NCBI GenBank assembly: GCA_004154925.1
Contig: QJNS01000029.1
Span: 1-64,000 of the forward strand
Reading direction: 5' to 3'
Source: Monosporascus cannonballus
Lineage: Eukaryota > Ascomycota > Sordariomycetes > Xylariales
Length of the DNA: 64,000 bases
The notes beneath the pieces are model-generated. The model saw only the letters and a list, made by a program, of their open reading frames with translations. It was not told where the DNA came from and ran no database searches. Shown here piece after piece: positions 11,500-22,300 of the stretch. Position 1 is the first letter of the stretch. Every line of letters begins with the position of its first letter. A program made the translations under genes and the position numbers.

Positions 11500-13149
11500 G
11501 GTGGCTTTCAGCGGATTCATATTATATCCCGTGCTATAGCTTTGTCGTCAAGCCCGGCTCCGGCATCTCGCTTCGCGGTTCTCCTTTCCGGGCCGAGGGG
11601 GCCATAATGTCATCAAACTATCCATTTGCCTTAATACATAGACGAGTGCTGCGTCTGCGATCAGTCTACGGCGGCCCGAACTACCGAACAACCGAGTTTC
11701 TATCTCTCACGTTGTCACTTACAGCACGTATTTCTTCCTCGGTCGTCTAAAATCTGTAACTAACACTCACTGCCGAGTCACCCCTCTCTAGGAAGGTAGT
11801 ATTTACGAGAGCCCTAGCTTCCGAAGTTGGATTTCAGGTCCTTTACCGACTGCCCGTCACCCTGTGGCTCTTCCACAGCTTCGGGATTCTGTCGCGAAGA
11901 CCTGATTGGGTACCGTCTTCTGCCGCCCTTGAACCTTGCCAGGCGCACCTTGTCCATCCTTACCCCCTAGAGGCAAAGACGAGCAGCTTAATGCGGTATG
12001 GCACTCTAGAGTAGACTGGCGGCTCCTCGGTCCTTCCTTTAAAGCTGTCAACGCCGTCAATGAACTTACACGCACACATTCCCGGGCCATTGTGATCCGG
12101 GTGGTTTGGTAAGACGTGATGGCGCAGCTTCCGGTTCATCCTCCCATCCTGGCTGCTTGGCGAAGAACCCGTCCGGACCCCACGCATCGGTTATGGCGCA
12201 TGGCCTGGACCCGGTCATGAGAAAGTCAAGGTCCGAATTAGTGATCGCCACCAACAACCTTATTATCCTGGCCGCCCAATGTTACCACGTGGAGCCTCCA
12301 TCGGTGCCCAAATACGGGTGTATGCACAAGGGACAGAGAAGTGCCCGCCAGGGATCCGAAGAAGTTGCTTAGCGGTTCACCCGTTACCGCAGTCCGCATG
12401 GGGCTGCCTGCTTACCCATGGTGTCAACTGGCTCGCGGATTGGACGATTTGAGGGGCTTGCTCCACTGCATGTTGCTTTGTGTTTCCCACGCATCCGGGA
12501 GAGGCGTCGCAGTCAGTTGATCTGGCATTCAGGTACGAGGACGAAGTCGAGGGCCCCGTCTCTCGAAGATACTCCCTAGGTAAGGAGCAATAGCTGCCTC
12601 TCTGTCACTCCATCGTACCGTATGTCTTCTGAAACTTACGGGCTCCTTTCCCCCCAATAATAATACCTAAGGTTGAGACCGGGAGGGATCTACGCCATTC
12701 CCCGCCGCGCATGTTCTTTCCTCCCGTACGTACTACAAATAGCAGCGGCCGCTCCGCCCCGCCAACAGACCTAGACGTCGACGGAATGTGTGGATCATCT
12801 TTTCTTTTTCGTATCTACCGGCGCTGACGCAAAAGATTGGGCCACGGCCGACTGAGTCAGTCGAGTCAGTCAGTCAATCCCCCTGCCAGTCCCTGTTGTG
12901 TACCCCGCTGTCAGACGCAAGGGCAGACGCACTGCCCGCCTGTTGGGGGGCTCATCTCGTTCGCAACGGGTTGCGGCAAATGACGTGGGGGTCAGCTGTC
13001 CTGCCTGGGCATCCTTTTTTCTGTTTGTGCTCACTGCCCCTGAGTGGCTTTACACGTTACAGATTTGGGAGGCAACACAAGGTCCAAGTTCCCAAAAGTG
13101 CCTGGGATGCCGAGATAAGCGCCCCAGTTAGGCTGACCAAATCGAAGAG
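11500..13149. other. intergenic, nothing recognised
   Basis: No reading frame with domain or codon support in about 1.65 kb downstream of the CSA-like gene. Scattered opens of 60-120 codons overlap in several frames on both strands and have no splice context. Confidence 0.5.
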
Positions 13150-13484
13150 TTAATTGACTGGAACTAAACGCTCTTTGGCAACCCACCATCGATCAACCTC
13201 GGCTTCGGAAAATCACCGGTACAAAGCCACGGGGATAGTGCTTTTCAACCATTAACATCTGGCTACGTACATACATGCTTAGCTAGCCACCGTATAGTTA
13301 AGGCTATGGTTAGGCCACCATTAAGGTATATGGCCTTTATGGTGGTTATGGTACAAACCGTAATATGCCAGTAGCGGCCGTGCAGCAGTACCAGCCCTGC
13401 TCCGTCAGTGCACTTAGTCAATATACGGGAAATGAGAAAAGAACCGGTGGGGCTACCAAAGAGCGTTTAGTTCCGGTCGATTAA
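13150..13484. mobile_element. TTAA-type MITE family, copy B (best preserved)
   Basis: A 335-bp element bounded by inverted repeats of about 29 bp. The left end begins TTAATTGACTGGAACTAAAC, and the right end read on the other strand begins TTAATCGACCGGAACTAAAC. Both continue GCTCTTTGG, with only two mismatches, both C/T transitions. TTAA at each outer end suits either a TTAA target-site duplication (as in piggyBac-like elements) or a TA duplication plus conserved ends. No ORF fills it. Related copies lie at 3429-3762 and, inverted, at 5065-5252. The low TIR divergence suggests it is the youngest copy here. Confidence 0.8.
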
Positions 13485-16399
13485 CAATTTGACTTGGTCA
13501 ATCTAACTGGGAGGGCGGAAATAAGGAGACGGTCAGGACATACTGCACACAATTCTACCGAGGAATGGATTGATGTTCTAGGGGCCGAGCGAGGGGTATT
13601 CACCAGAACTGGGCCCAGCGCTGCAGTAGTGCGTTCCGAGCCCGTGTCCATGGAAGAACCCTGTGGACCTTACGTTAGATGTGGGGTGCATAGGTTGTTT
13701 GATATGGTGCCTAGACGTTCTGGCTCTTTTCTCCCGTCATACTCACAGTGGGTCGCGGATCCTGCAAGCGAAGCTATGTAAGTATGCCGTTCGTCTCATG
13801 GTCAGGCAGGGGAGAAGTCTCTACCATACATGACTCGTTGGACTTTGATGGAAAGGAGCCTGCGCCGAGAATGGGTAGGGGGGTCTGTCCCTTGCGCTCG
13901 GCCGCCGCATTCCTGCATACACGCACTACAAACGTATCTCGGCAGATATCATCGGAACATGTCGTATATACGTCGCAGCCCTCACTCATATCGTTGGGCT
14001 TTACGAATGCTTATTACTTATTAGGCACACATCTGACGAGGCTCGCATGAGGAACGGCGCATTGCAGGGAGGGCATGTGATATTGCCATGCGTGGATATA
14101 ACCCGGGTGGCCAATTCCGCATTACTCGGGACAGAAGAGCGAACCAGCTCTTCCATTGACGATGCCGGGCCTTTCTTCTTTTGTTCCTCACCCCCCCATG
14201 TGACTAGATACGTGGGTACGCGCTGTAACAAATTGCCCGTCTTACGTACTGTACCTTCCTATACGGTAATCCGAACCCTGGCTGCCCTGCCCGAGGGGGC
14301 CGTCATATCTCACTTCTGGGTTCTTGGCGGCTTACCGCGCCGAATTCGCGGCAGTTGTCATGGTGCCAGCAGCTGTTGTTAGTTTTCGGAACCGGAATCC
14401 GGTTCGCTTACAACTCGGTAAGATTACTGTACGACGACGGACCCAGGGAAAAGCTGTGCCGTGTGCAGTTCGCGCTCCCCCTTGGAGAAGAGCGGCTGCT
14501 GGCGGTACTGCGCTGGATGGCAGAGGTCCTTACGCTATTGCCGAGCTGCCATGCTGAATCTCATCGAGACCGCCACGCTGTGTCGCGGGAAACTTGGATT
14601 GGCGCGCCATAGCTGGTGCCGAGCTAATAGTCCGTAAGGCTGAGACTGAAATTCATGTGTAGGTAAGTATATGGGTCGATCTCCGCGCCTGGCATAGCGG
14701 CCCCTCCAGAGGCAGCCGGAAATGCCAAACCATGACCAAATGGCCGGCTTCATAACATCTTCTTTGCATGTCCCCAGCCAATAGCTTACGGCGTATGACG
14801 AAGATCAGACCAGCCAGAGAGTAGCTCCATCGACTTTGGCCTCCCCAGCTATTGAGTGCTCGGGTCATCAATCTTGAGAAAATTGTCCTCGTTTGCTACG
14901 GGATTATATGCCATATGCGATATTTTTGGCTCATGAAGGATGTTTTCGGGTTAGATAGCCAGGTCCGAGACCCTAATCTGCTGGCGTCAGCTAGCCATCA
15001 CCACATATGCACTCTCGTGTATATAGAAGCCGTGTCCATGTAGCATTCCCATGACTCTTTCATCCCGCAGAGAAGCTTCGCTAAATTTCGCACCCCCTTA
15101 GATGCTCCTAGCGGATACACACCCTTCTCTTAGGGGGCAGTCCTCCAAGCTCCGGAATAGACAGAACGCGAACGGCGGAGGTAATTGGGGTCCACTACTA
15201 GCAACACCATCCCGGAAGGCCGGTGGTGTCGTTTCCGTAGAAGTGACAGCCGGGAGGTGTGCAGAGGTCCCCGCTGCCGTATCGTTGGTTGATGCTGTAG
15301 TACGTGCCTGCAGCCGAGCAGTTTGTCAACAAGTCAGCACGACAGGGCCATGGAATGGAGGGAAAAGGGGGCTGTCCTACCATTATCACAACTGCAAAAC
15401 GTTCTGTTGATGCAGCAGTGAGGATCTTGGAAAGGGATGCAAGGCGGGCTCTGAAGTCCATGGTTATAGGACGGAGGTGCATGCCAGGCCTGGGGTATTG
15501 CCATAGCTAGCTCATGCCAAAGAGGAACTGTGGTGTAGAGCCTAAAGAATGTAAAAGTCTGCATCATGGTCACTAGCTGGTGTCCTTAGCCCTGTTGTCA
15601 TTATCGCGGTGGCATATTTGTGTGGTAGGGATTTCAGGATTTGATCTAGGATATATGACTCCCGAGCCCTCCCATGGATAGAGTAGTACCATCTGAATGA
15701 AAGTTTCACAGAAATGGCAAGTGTTGTCATATGATAGATCGTTGATACATGGGGATTGCCGTGTAACGGGACTTTTCTAACGGTTTGCATTCTGTATTAG
15801 TTTGTTCGTATCTTAAACTTTCTGTGAACTGTTCCTGCTTGGTATCATATTACGCAGTTCCAGTAAATGAGCCCCTGAGCAGCTGATGCCCTTGACGGCT
15901 TAGGATTAGACAGAGAGTGAAGAAAGCTAAACAACTACAATGCAACTCCTTCACAACGATCATCTCCTTCCAGTTATTGGTCGTGGTACGACCTCTCACC
16001 TTGCTTATTCTAAAGGTTCCCCCTTTTCATTTGCGTCCATTCGCCGTTGATATCTTCCAACATTGGCACACAGAAGAATCCCGTCAATCCATCCTGCTGC
16101 TCCCTGGACTCGACCACCAGAGACATACGAGTCACCCTCAGAGGATCTCCGAGATGTGTGTCTCGATGACGAAGCGAGTCATGCAAGAATGCCGCTATAG
16201 AGTGGTAGTCGTCCCGAGTGCTTGAAAAATGTTCACGAGTGTCTCTTCGTTGCTATCATGCTCTTCGCTGCTGCTGCGCCTGTCCTTCTTCAACGCTCGA
16301 TTGTGGTAATATACAGGATCGATATCTGGTGGCCTGAATATGACACCAGCAGAATTCGCACGAGCTACTAGAGTGGAAGGGTAAAATGTAACACTTCCT
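13485..16399. other. intergenic, nothing recognised
   Basis: Nearly 3 kb with only short overlapping opens on both strands. The GC-richer part at 14280-14620 has an open frame (residues like FAYNSVRLLYDDGPREKLCR) that reads a little like protein, but no family, start or splice structure supports it. Confidence 0.45.
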
Positions 16400-17170
16400 A
16401 TTCAGATGGAAAGGAATACCCTGACCGCAATTCGGCAGGCTCACTACTGGAGCTTTCCTTCTCCCCTTCGCCATATTGCAGACACATCTCCGACCTTACC
16501 GCGCACGACGCTCCTCGTCGCTAGTCTGCTGGCCTTCTCCTTGTCAATACCCTGTGCCGGAATGGCGTTTTACTCTCAACTACTTTGGGCCTCGATGTTT
16601 ATGCGTTGCGGTGAGGCTGCTACCACAAGCTCTACTAGTCCTGTTGCTCAGCCCTATATTCGGTCTAATCATGCATAAAATTCCCGGGACTGCATTGCTG
16701 GCCATTGCGGCTCTCGCTCCTGTTCTGGGTAATATACTTCTCGTGTTCATTCGTCCTACGAGGAACTATTTCGCATGGATATTCCTATCGCTCGTCATAC
16801 GTACTGTGGGTATAGACTAGATCATAAATGCTAGATCACTATATTCTTTTCTGCTCGTTCATTACGTAGCGGGTAAGAAACTCCTCGTGGAAATTAGCTT
16901 CGCATTTTATCCGAGCTCCCCCTTTACTGCCAGTCCCGCCGCAGCTTCGCTCCTCCAAAACACGACTCGACTTTTAGTTCCGATCGGCATGGCAGGGAAT
17001 ACTACAATATAGATTTCTTATGAGGGCAAAGGTGGCATTAGCTGTCCTCAGATGGCATATACGTATACATTCCTCGCTACTATCGCGTTATGAGGCTTTG
17101 CTCTTCTCTTGGTCCCATTCATCCATAGAGGAAAGCAGGGGGCGACACATACGAGACCTTCCAATGTAAC
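16400..17170 (+). pseudogene. MFS drug transporter relic (C-terminal half)
   Basis: Pieces of a major-facilitator transporter are readable in more than one forward frame. Around 16500-16590 is RTTLLVASLLAFSLSIPCAG, a typical mid-protein helix. At 16600-16819, in another frame, is RLLPQALLVLLLSPIFGLIM followed by HKIPGTALLAIAALAPVLGN and an FAWIFLSLVIRTVG helix, ending in a stop at 16818-16820. Further on, about 16950-17165, the frame reads SLLQNTTRLLVPIGMAGNTT, a stop, then a YTYTFLATIAL..GFALLLVPF helix with another stop. The order matches the second half of 14-helix MFS exporters (TM9 to the last helix). At least one frameshift and three in-frame stops show it is dead. No N-terminal half could be found upstream. 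Confidence 0.75.
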
Positions 17171-18376
17171 GAGGAACAGCAGGTGACGTTGAATTCGACA
17201 TCCCCCTCCACCAGAAGCGAGAACCGGCCAAGCAAGCGCTGGCCCTTAGTCGATGCCGTATCCCATGCATCATCCGTCATCGCGGACAACGGACGAAAAC
17301 GCTCTCGTCGTTCACCAGGAGGAGCATTGATACGCTTTGAATCGTAACTGACGGCTCGTCAACGACGATGACCATCCGAACAAACCATAGTCGCGACGAC
17401 AAGGTCGTCCGGGTTGTATGCGAAGATTGTGGAACGAAGAGAAAGCGCACCCTGCTGTACAATCGCTTCCCCCGCGAAGACGTCTCCCTCTCCTTCTCGT
17501 CAAATGGAGAGGCCAGGACGCATCAGATGCTAACTCAGAGATGCCAGCCCTGAGCTATGGGGAAATGCCAAGAATTTTGGGCTAATAACCGCCTCGTCGT
17601 TCGGCTGCACTACATAACACATCTTACTTTCGCCAGAGGGGCTGATGATCATGTCTCAAGACTCGTCGCGCTGTTCTGCGGATGGTGCGAGCACCCTCAT
17701 TGGCTCGCTTGCTTGTATGGAACGCTTTGAAGCTATTGAATTTTGGGCGAGGAATCACTAATCTTTTCGTGTGATGGCTTTTTTTTCGGGGGGGGGGGGG
17801 GTTTTTTTATGTTATTGGGGGTGTGTNNNNNNNNNNCGGCGGCGCCGCCCCCCGGGCCCCCCGGGGTTATATGTTATAGTCGTTGTGTTTTCCCCGTCTC
17901 TTAAAACTCTGGGACCTTATTGTATAGATATTTACCAGAGAGTCAGTCCCTCGGAACCCACCTCCATAGACCTGAGCCATGTTGTTCCAGCATTCCAGTT
18001 TCAATATCGAATTCTAATACCTTTGAAAGCAGACGAATAAGTAGCGTCCGCTCTCCCGGGGGTGTTATCTTGAGAGAAAATGGTGGGTGGCCTTTGGTAA
18101 ATGACGACCCCCCTTATATCTACCTAGCCTCCAAGGATCCCAATACGGCATCAATGCCACCCACAACCATTCAAGGTCGACGTCACAGCACTGACCCAAA
18201 AGGACTCCTCTCCGAACTCATTATTTCCCTCGACATCCCCAAAACCTTCTGCACCAACTATCGTCCGAAGATAAAGTCACAAGGGACGGCTTCCGGAGTG
18301 GGTTGATACGTAATATACGAAGATGGTGGTGGAGAGGGGTTTACAGTAAGACCTGTCCGCCATCTTCGGTTAAAAG
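17171..18376. other. intergenic stretch containing an assembly gap
   Basis: No supported gene. Short opens at 17277-17553 and 17771-18306 have no recognisable domain, and the latter spans the run of Ns. Confidence 0.5.
17781..17870. other. assembly gap with low-quality flanks
   Basis: Ten Ns at 17827-17836, preceded by long homopolymers (T run, G run of about 14, T run) and followed by alternating G/C blocks. This is typical of poor read ends trimmed and joined by a scaffolding placeholder, so the true gap length is unknown. Any feature crossing it is unreliable. Confidence 0.9.
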
Positions 18377-18667
18377 CTACCATTCCGATCCCCTCGAATC
18401 CTCGATAGCGCGCGCCATCGCGAGTATCTGATATTTTGTTTCCCTCTTAGCTCTCTCGAGTCCTGCGCAAGCAAGTACAAGTAACCTGCCGAACTCACCA
18501 TCAAGGTAGTTGGTCCCTCGCTCGTACCGCTCCTTTGCAGAGTCAGCCGCGGGCTTCTTTTCTCGAGCCCACGAGACAGAAACCCTTGCCGATGGTATCA
18601 CCCAAATGACGCGGCGCGGCCTGCCGACTGGGAATGGGACCGTAACTCGCAAGCCCCCCCCTCTCCT
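18377..18667 (-). CDS. orphan coding-like exon, unknown protein
   Basis: A reverse-strand open frame ending at 18377. It can begin at a good acceptor (CCCCCACAG near 18668) and reads ERGGLRVTVPFPVGRPRRVI, then WAREKKPAADSAKERYERGT, a DGEFGRLLVLACAGLERAKR helix and KYQILAMARAIEDS. The amphipathic helices and charged composition look like real protein, but there is no ATG in the exon and no upstream exon could be identified before about 18760. It may be the last exon of a fungal protein I do not recognise, or a relic. Its nearest neighbour is the 3' end of ATG2, on the same strand, about 0.7 kb away. Confidence 0.35.
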   Translation of the reverse strand, partial: RRGGGLRVTVPFPVGRPRRVIWVIPSARVSVSWAREKKPAADSAKERYERGTNYLDGEFGRLLVLACAGLERAKRETKYQILAMARAIEDSRGSEW

Positions 18668-19385
18668 GTGGGGGAAGGGGTGGGGATATGGACTACTAGT
18701 CTTCCATGAACGGCAAGCATGCTTCTCAAGGGACGTTCAATCAGTGCAAATACTTATATAGGAACGAATACCTGCCCAAACACCAGCATGGACACCGTGG
18801 CTCGAATTCCAAGCAAGCAGCCCGCGTCGGCAAGACATAAGCCGCCAAGACGCATACGGAGAGATGAGCAAGATCCAAATCTATCCCCTACCTGTACGCA
18901 TGTACGCATGCTACGCGCATAATCACATATCGGAAATCAAGACACTTTCCTGCAGCCTATGTGACTGAGGTGTTGAATTCCCATTATTCCTTTCCCCGGC
19001 AGCAGGCAAAAAGGCCACACCGTGCTACATGCTAGCTACCAAACAATAAAGCAAAATGACGAAGGCGCTTGCGTGATATAACCCGAGTACGAACCAAAGC
19101 CAACCGCGGAGACCATATGCAATCTGATGGGATATTCGTCGCGTAAAACAAAAGAGAGAAAAAGCCACCCTGTTCTCGTGAATTGATTGTTCGCCCCCGT
19201 CTATTATGCAGTTCATTTGTACGTTCGTGATAGCGGATGTCTCGATTCGGTCGTACAGCCTTAGAAAAAGGAAAGGGAGGAGGGAGAGACAAGCAAGAGG
19301 AGGATGCGAAAACCAGTGGCCTCCTATGTGCCGGCTCTTAGTAGTAGACTTATGTAACAATGGGGGATGCCCACAAGGATTTTGT

Positions 19386-22300
19386 CTAATGCCTCTTGTA
19401 TTTCTGTCTCCGTCGTTAGCCATTGAAGAAGTGTCCGGAGAGGGTGTGGTTTATAACTTACCTCGTCCGCGCGCCTCCTATTCTGGGGATCCAGAGAGTT
19501 CGTGGCCCCCATCAGGGTCTGTCCGATAGCCTTGCTAGATCCGATTAGGGGTCTGAAGATGATGGTGGGCGCCCGCTTGAGGACCGCCTTCGCCGCGCCC
19601 TGGGCGTTCTGGCTTTCCATGACCGCCCCGGGGACGGCAATGATGGCGTCTCGTGCCACATTAAGGTCGCGAGCAAGACTCGAATACGCTCCCTTAAGAC
19701 CCTGGACCACGCCGGTGGGCTGATCGGCGTATAAACTAATCTGCTTGGTCTCCTCATCGTCGAGATCCTCGTCGTCCCATCCGGTCTGTTCGCGGGGCTC
19801 CGGCTGCTCAACCAGCATTCCCTCGGCGCCTTGGAGGGCATACTGCGTCCCGACAGCGAGCTTAGCACCAAGCTTGACGATTTCGGTGCCCGTAGTTTTT
19901 GCGAATGCCGCCGCTCCTTTACCGATGCTACGCACGATCCTGCCATCTTTCTTATATTCTTTGATGGGGATCTCGATGAGATCCTTGAAACCACTTCCGA
20001 CATTGACGATGGAGCGGACAGGGGCGAGACCGGCAAGAATTCCGGGTAGCTGGTTTCGCTTGACGTCTGGCATCCAAATGTCGTTCAGTGTCTTCCCCAG
20101 CCTATCGAAGCCCGAGACACCATAGATGATAGTATGTCGCAGGACCATGCGCGCTTCATCGAGCACAATGAAATTCATGAACTCCGTCGTATGGCCGGAC
20201 CGAAGTCCTGCATAGTCAACGCGCTTCGGCTTGAAGTCCAGTTTGACGGGGATCGAGTCTATCTCGGCCCTCTGTATAAAGGGTACATCACTGGGTGAAG
20301 CATGAGTGGGAGGCGCGGAATCGTCCTTAAACTCAAAGAACCGAGTAATAAAGTCTAACGCGTCTTGGTCGACATGCAGTCGTAGAGGTAAGAGCGCGGC
20401 TCTGAGGACAATCTCAGAAGCTGCCAGTTGTGGAACAGGCTTCACATTCCAGATATTGAGATGAACCATGCTGGACCCCATTTCTCGCTCGCCGGCGTCT
20501 TGGTCATATGTCGCAAATTTCTTCCAAGTGGATGTCGGGACATGGTCGAATATATCAAGATCATTCACACGGATATCCACGAAACTCTGTGTCTCACCAG
20601 ACCCTGGAGGATAGGCAACGAGGTCCACATTGATGCCTTTGAGCTCAAAGGTTATCTTGTGGCGCTTACTTCGGTTGAGCTTGAGCTTCTTCTTAGTACG
20701 ATAGGCGCCACCTTGACGGCTGGGCGTAGCAGTCAACGCCGTTGTTGCCAGGGACTCTGTTTCCGTGGCGTTATCGTTCAGGTCCTGGTTGATTGCCAAG
20801 GCAAGCTCACGCGGATCTCGATTGGCAGGGATGCCAATATAGATGGAATTGAATAGGAAATCGCCAATGACCGTCTCATCCTCAACAACCTCCATATCAG
20901 TATTAGATCGAGCGCGATCCTGACGGGATTGACGTTCGATTGCCGTTGATTCAATATCATGGACAGCTTTCGTTATAACCTCACGAGTATGATTCCAGTC
21001 ATAGCCATCGAACAGGTTCCATATGGCGTGGACATCACGCACACGGATGGTGAGGGGGTACCTCTCCGTCTTAGAAGTGCCGTCTTGTTCATATTCGTTC
21101 TTGGTGGAGTTCCATCGCCGGGCTGATCCTCCTCCCGCAGGATTAGCGCCGAAGCTGTAGTTCTCTTTGATGACGAGCTCTTCATCGTCCTCCATTTCAG
21201 CCTGGCTACTGAAATTTGTGAGCAGCACACCATCGTTTGTATCCTCCACCGTGGGTTTTTCAGGAGACATAGAACGCACGGAGGCCTCTAGCTGCTCATC
21301 AGCATGCTCTTCGTAGTATTGGGAATCAACATGCAGAGGACTCGATTGACTAGATGCAGCGAAGTCCAAACTCCCGTCGCCTTCGCCGCCGAATTCTTGA
21401 GCGAACCCGAAGTCATTGTCGAAGTCGTAGTCGCCCTCGGCCTGGCCAAAGGCATCAGCAGATATTGACGAGAGGAGATCCTGGAGAGGAACATCCGGGG
21501 TAGTTCTATATTTAATTTCTTTGCTTGGTGGGGTGGGAGGCGTTAGGGCGTTGGCCAACGTTATAAGCGTCTGCATCGAGTCCGCGCAAGTTTCAAGAAC
21601 GAGGAGGTCATCCCGCACCTCAATGTCGACACACTTCGAGCCCTCGTCCTGGCCACCCGAGATTGTGATAGTGACACGTGCAGAGGAAATGTAGCAGATG
21701 TCCACATAGCCGCGTTGACATAATTCCACCAATTGTGGTGTAGATGTACTTGAAGAGCGCCACCGTGAGCTTCGTCGTTCTTTGGAGTCCAGGGCGGCGA
21801 CGTCATCGATGAGTAGAACCGAGGCCTTGTTCAAGTGTCCCAGCGCTTTTGCATCGCCTCCGTTGGAGAGATCAATCTCGAGGTGAGCATCCGTCAGGGC
21901 GATCACCGTTTTTGATGACAATCCAAGCGGGTTCAAACCCAATAAACAATCCCGGATGGCTACATTGACCTTCGTCGGTTTCCCCTCTTTACTCTTGCCT
22001 TTGCTCGAGCCTCCCAAGGCGGCTTGGTCTCTTCCCGTGATTGCTGCATGGGCCTGTCCCCCAAGATTTGCTACTGACGCCGCCAGATTCGCCTCGAACT
22101 CCTGTGGTGTTATATCTTCCGCAAGGTCCAGGATGTCCATAATAGTGGGCACGCGATATTCGATGTTCAAGTGCCGCAGCCTAAGTTTGATTACAGGGTC
22201 CATCTCATCGGGTATCATCCGCATTGTTAAAACCGGCCCATAGCCTGTCCTGTCCGGGGATGAAACGTCTGAACCAAGTAGTACCTCGTCGAGGTTACGC

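Noticed and set aside
14280..14620. GC-rich open frames resembling protein
   Set aside because: Two frames are equally plausible and neither has a family match, start context or splice site.
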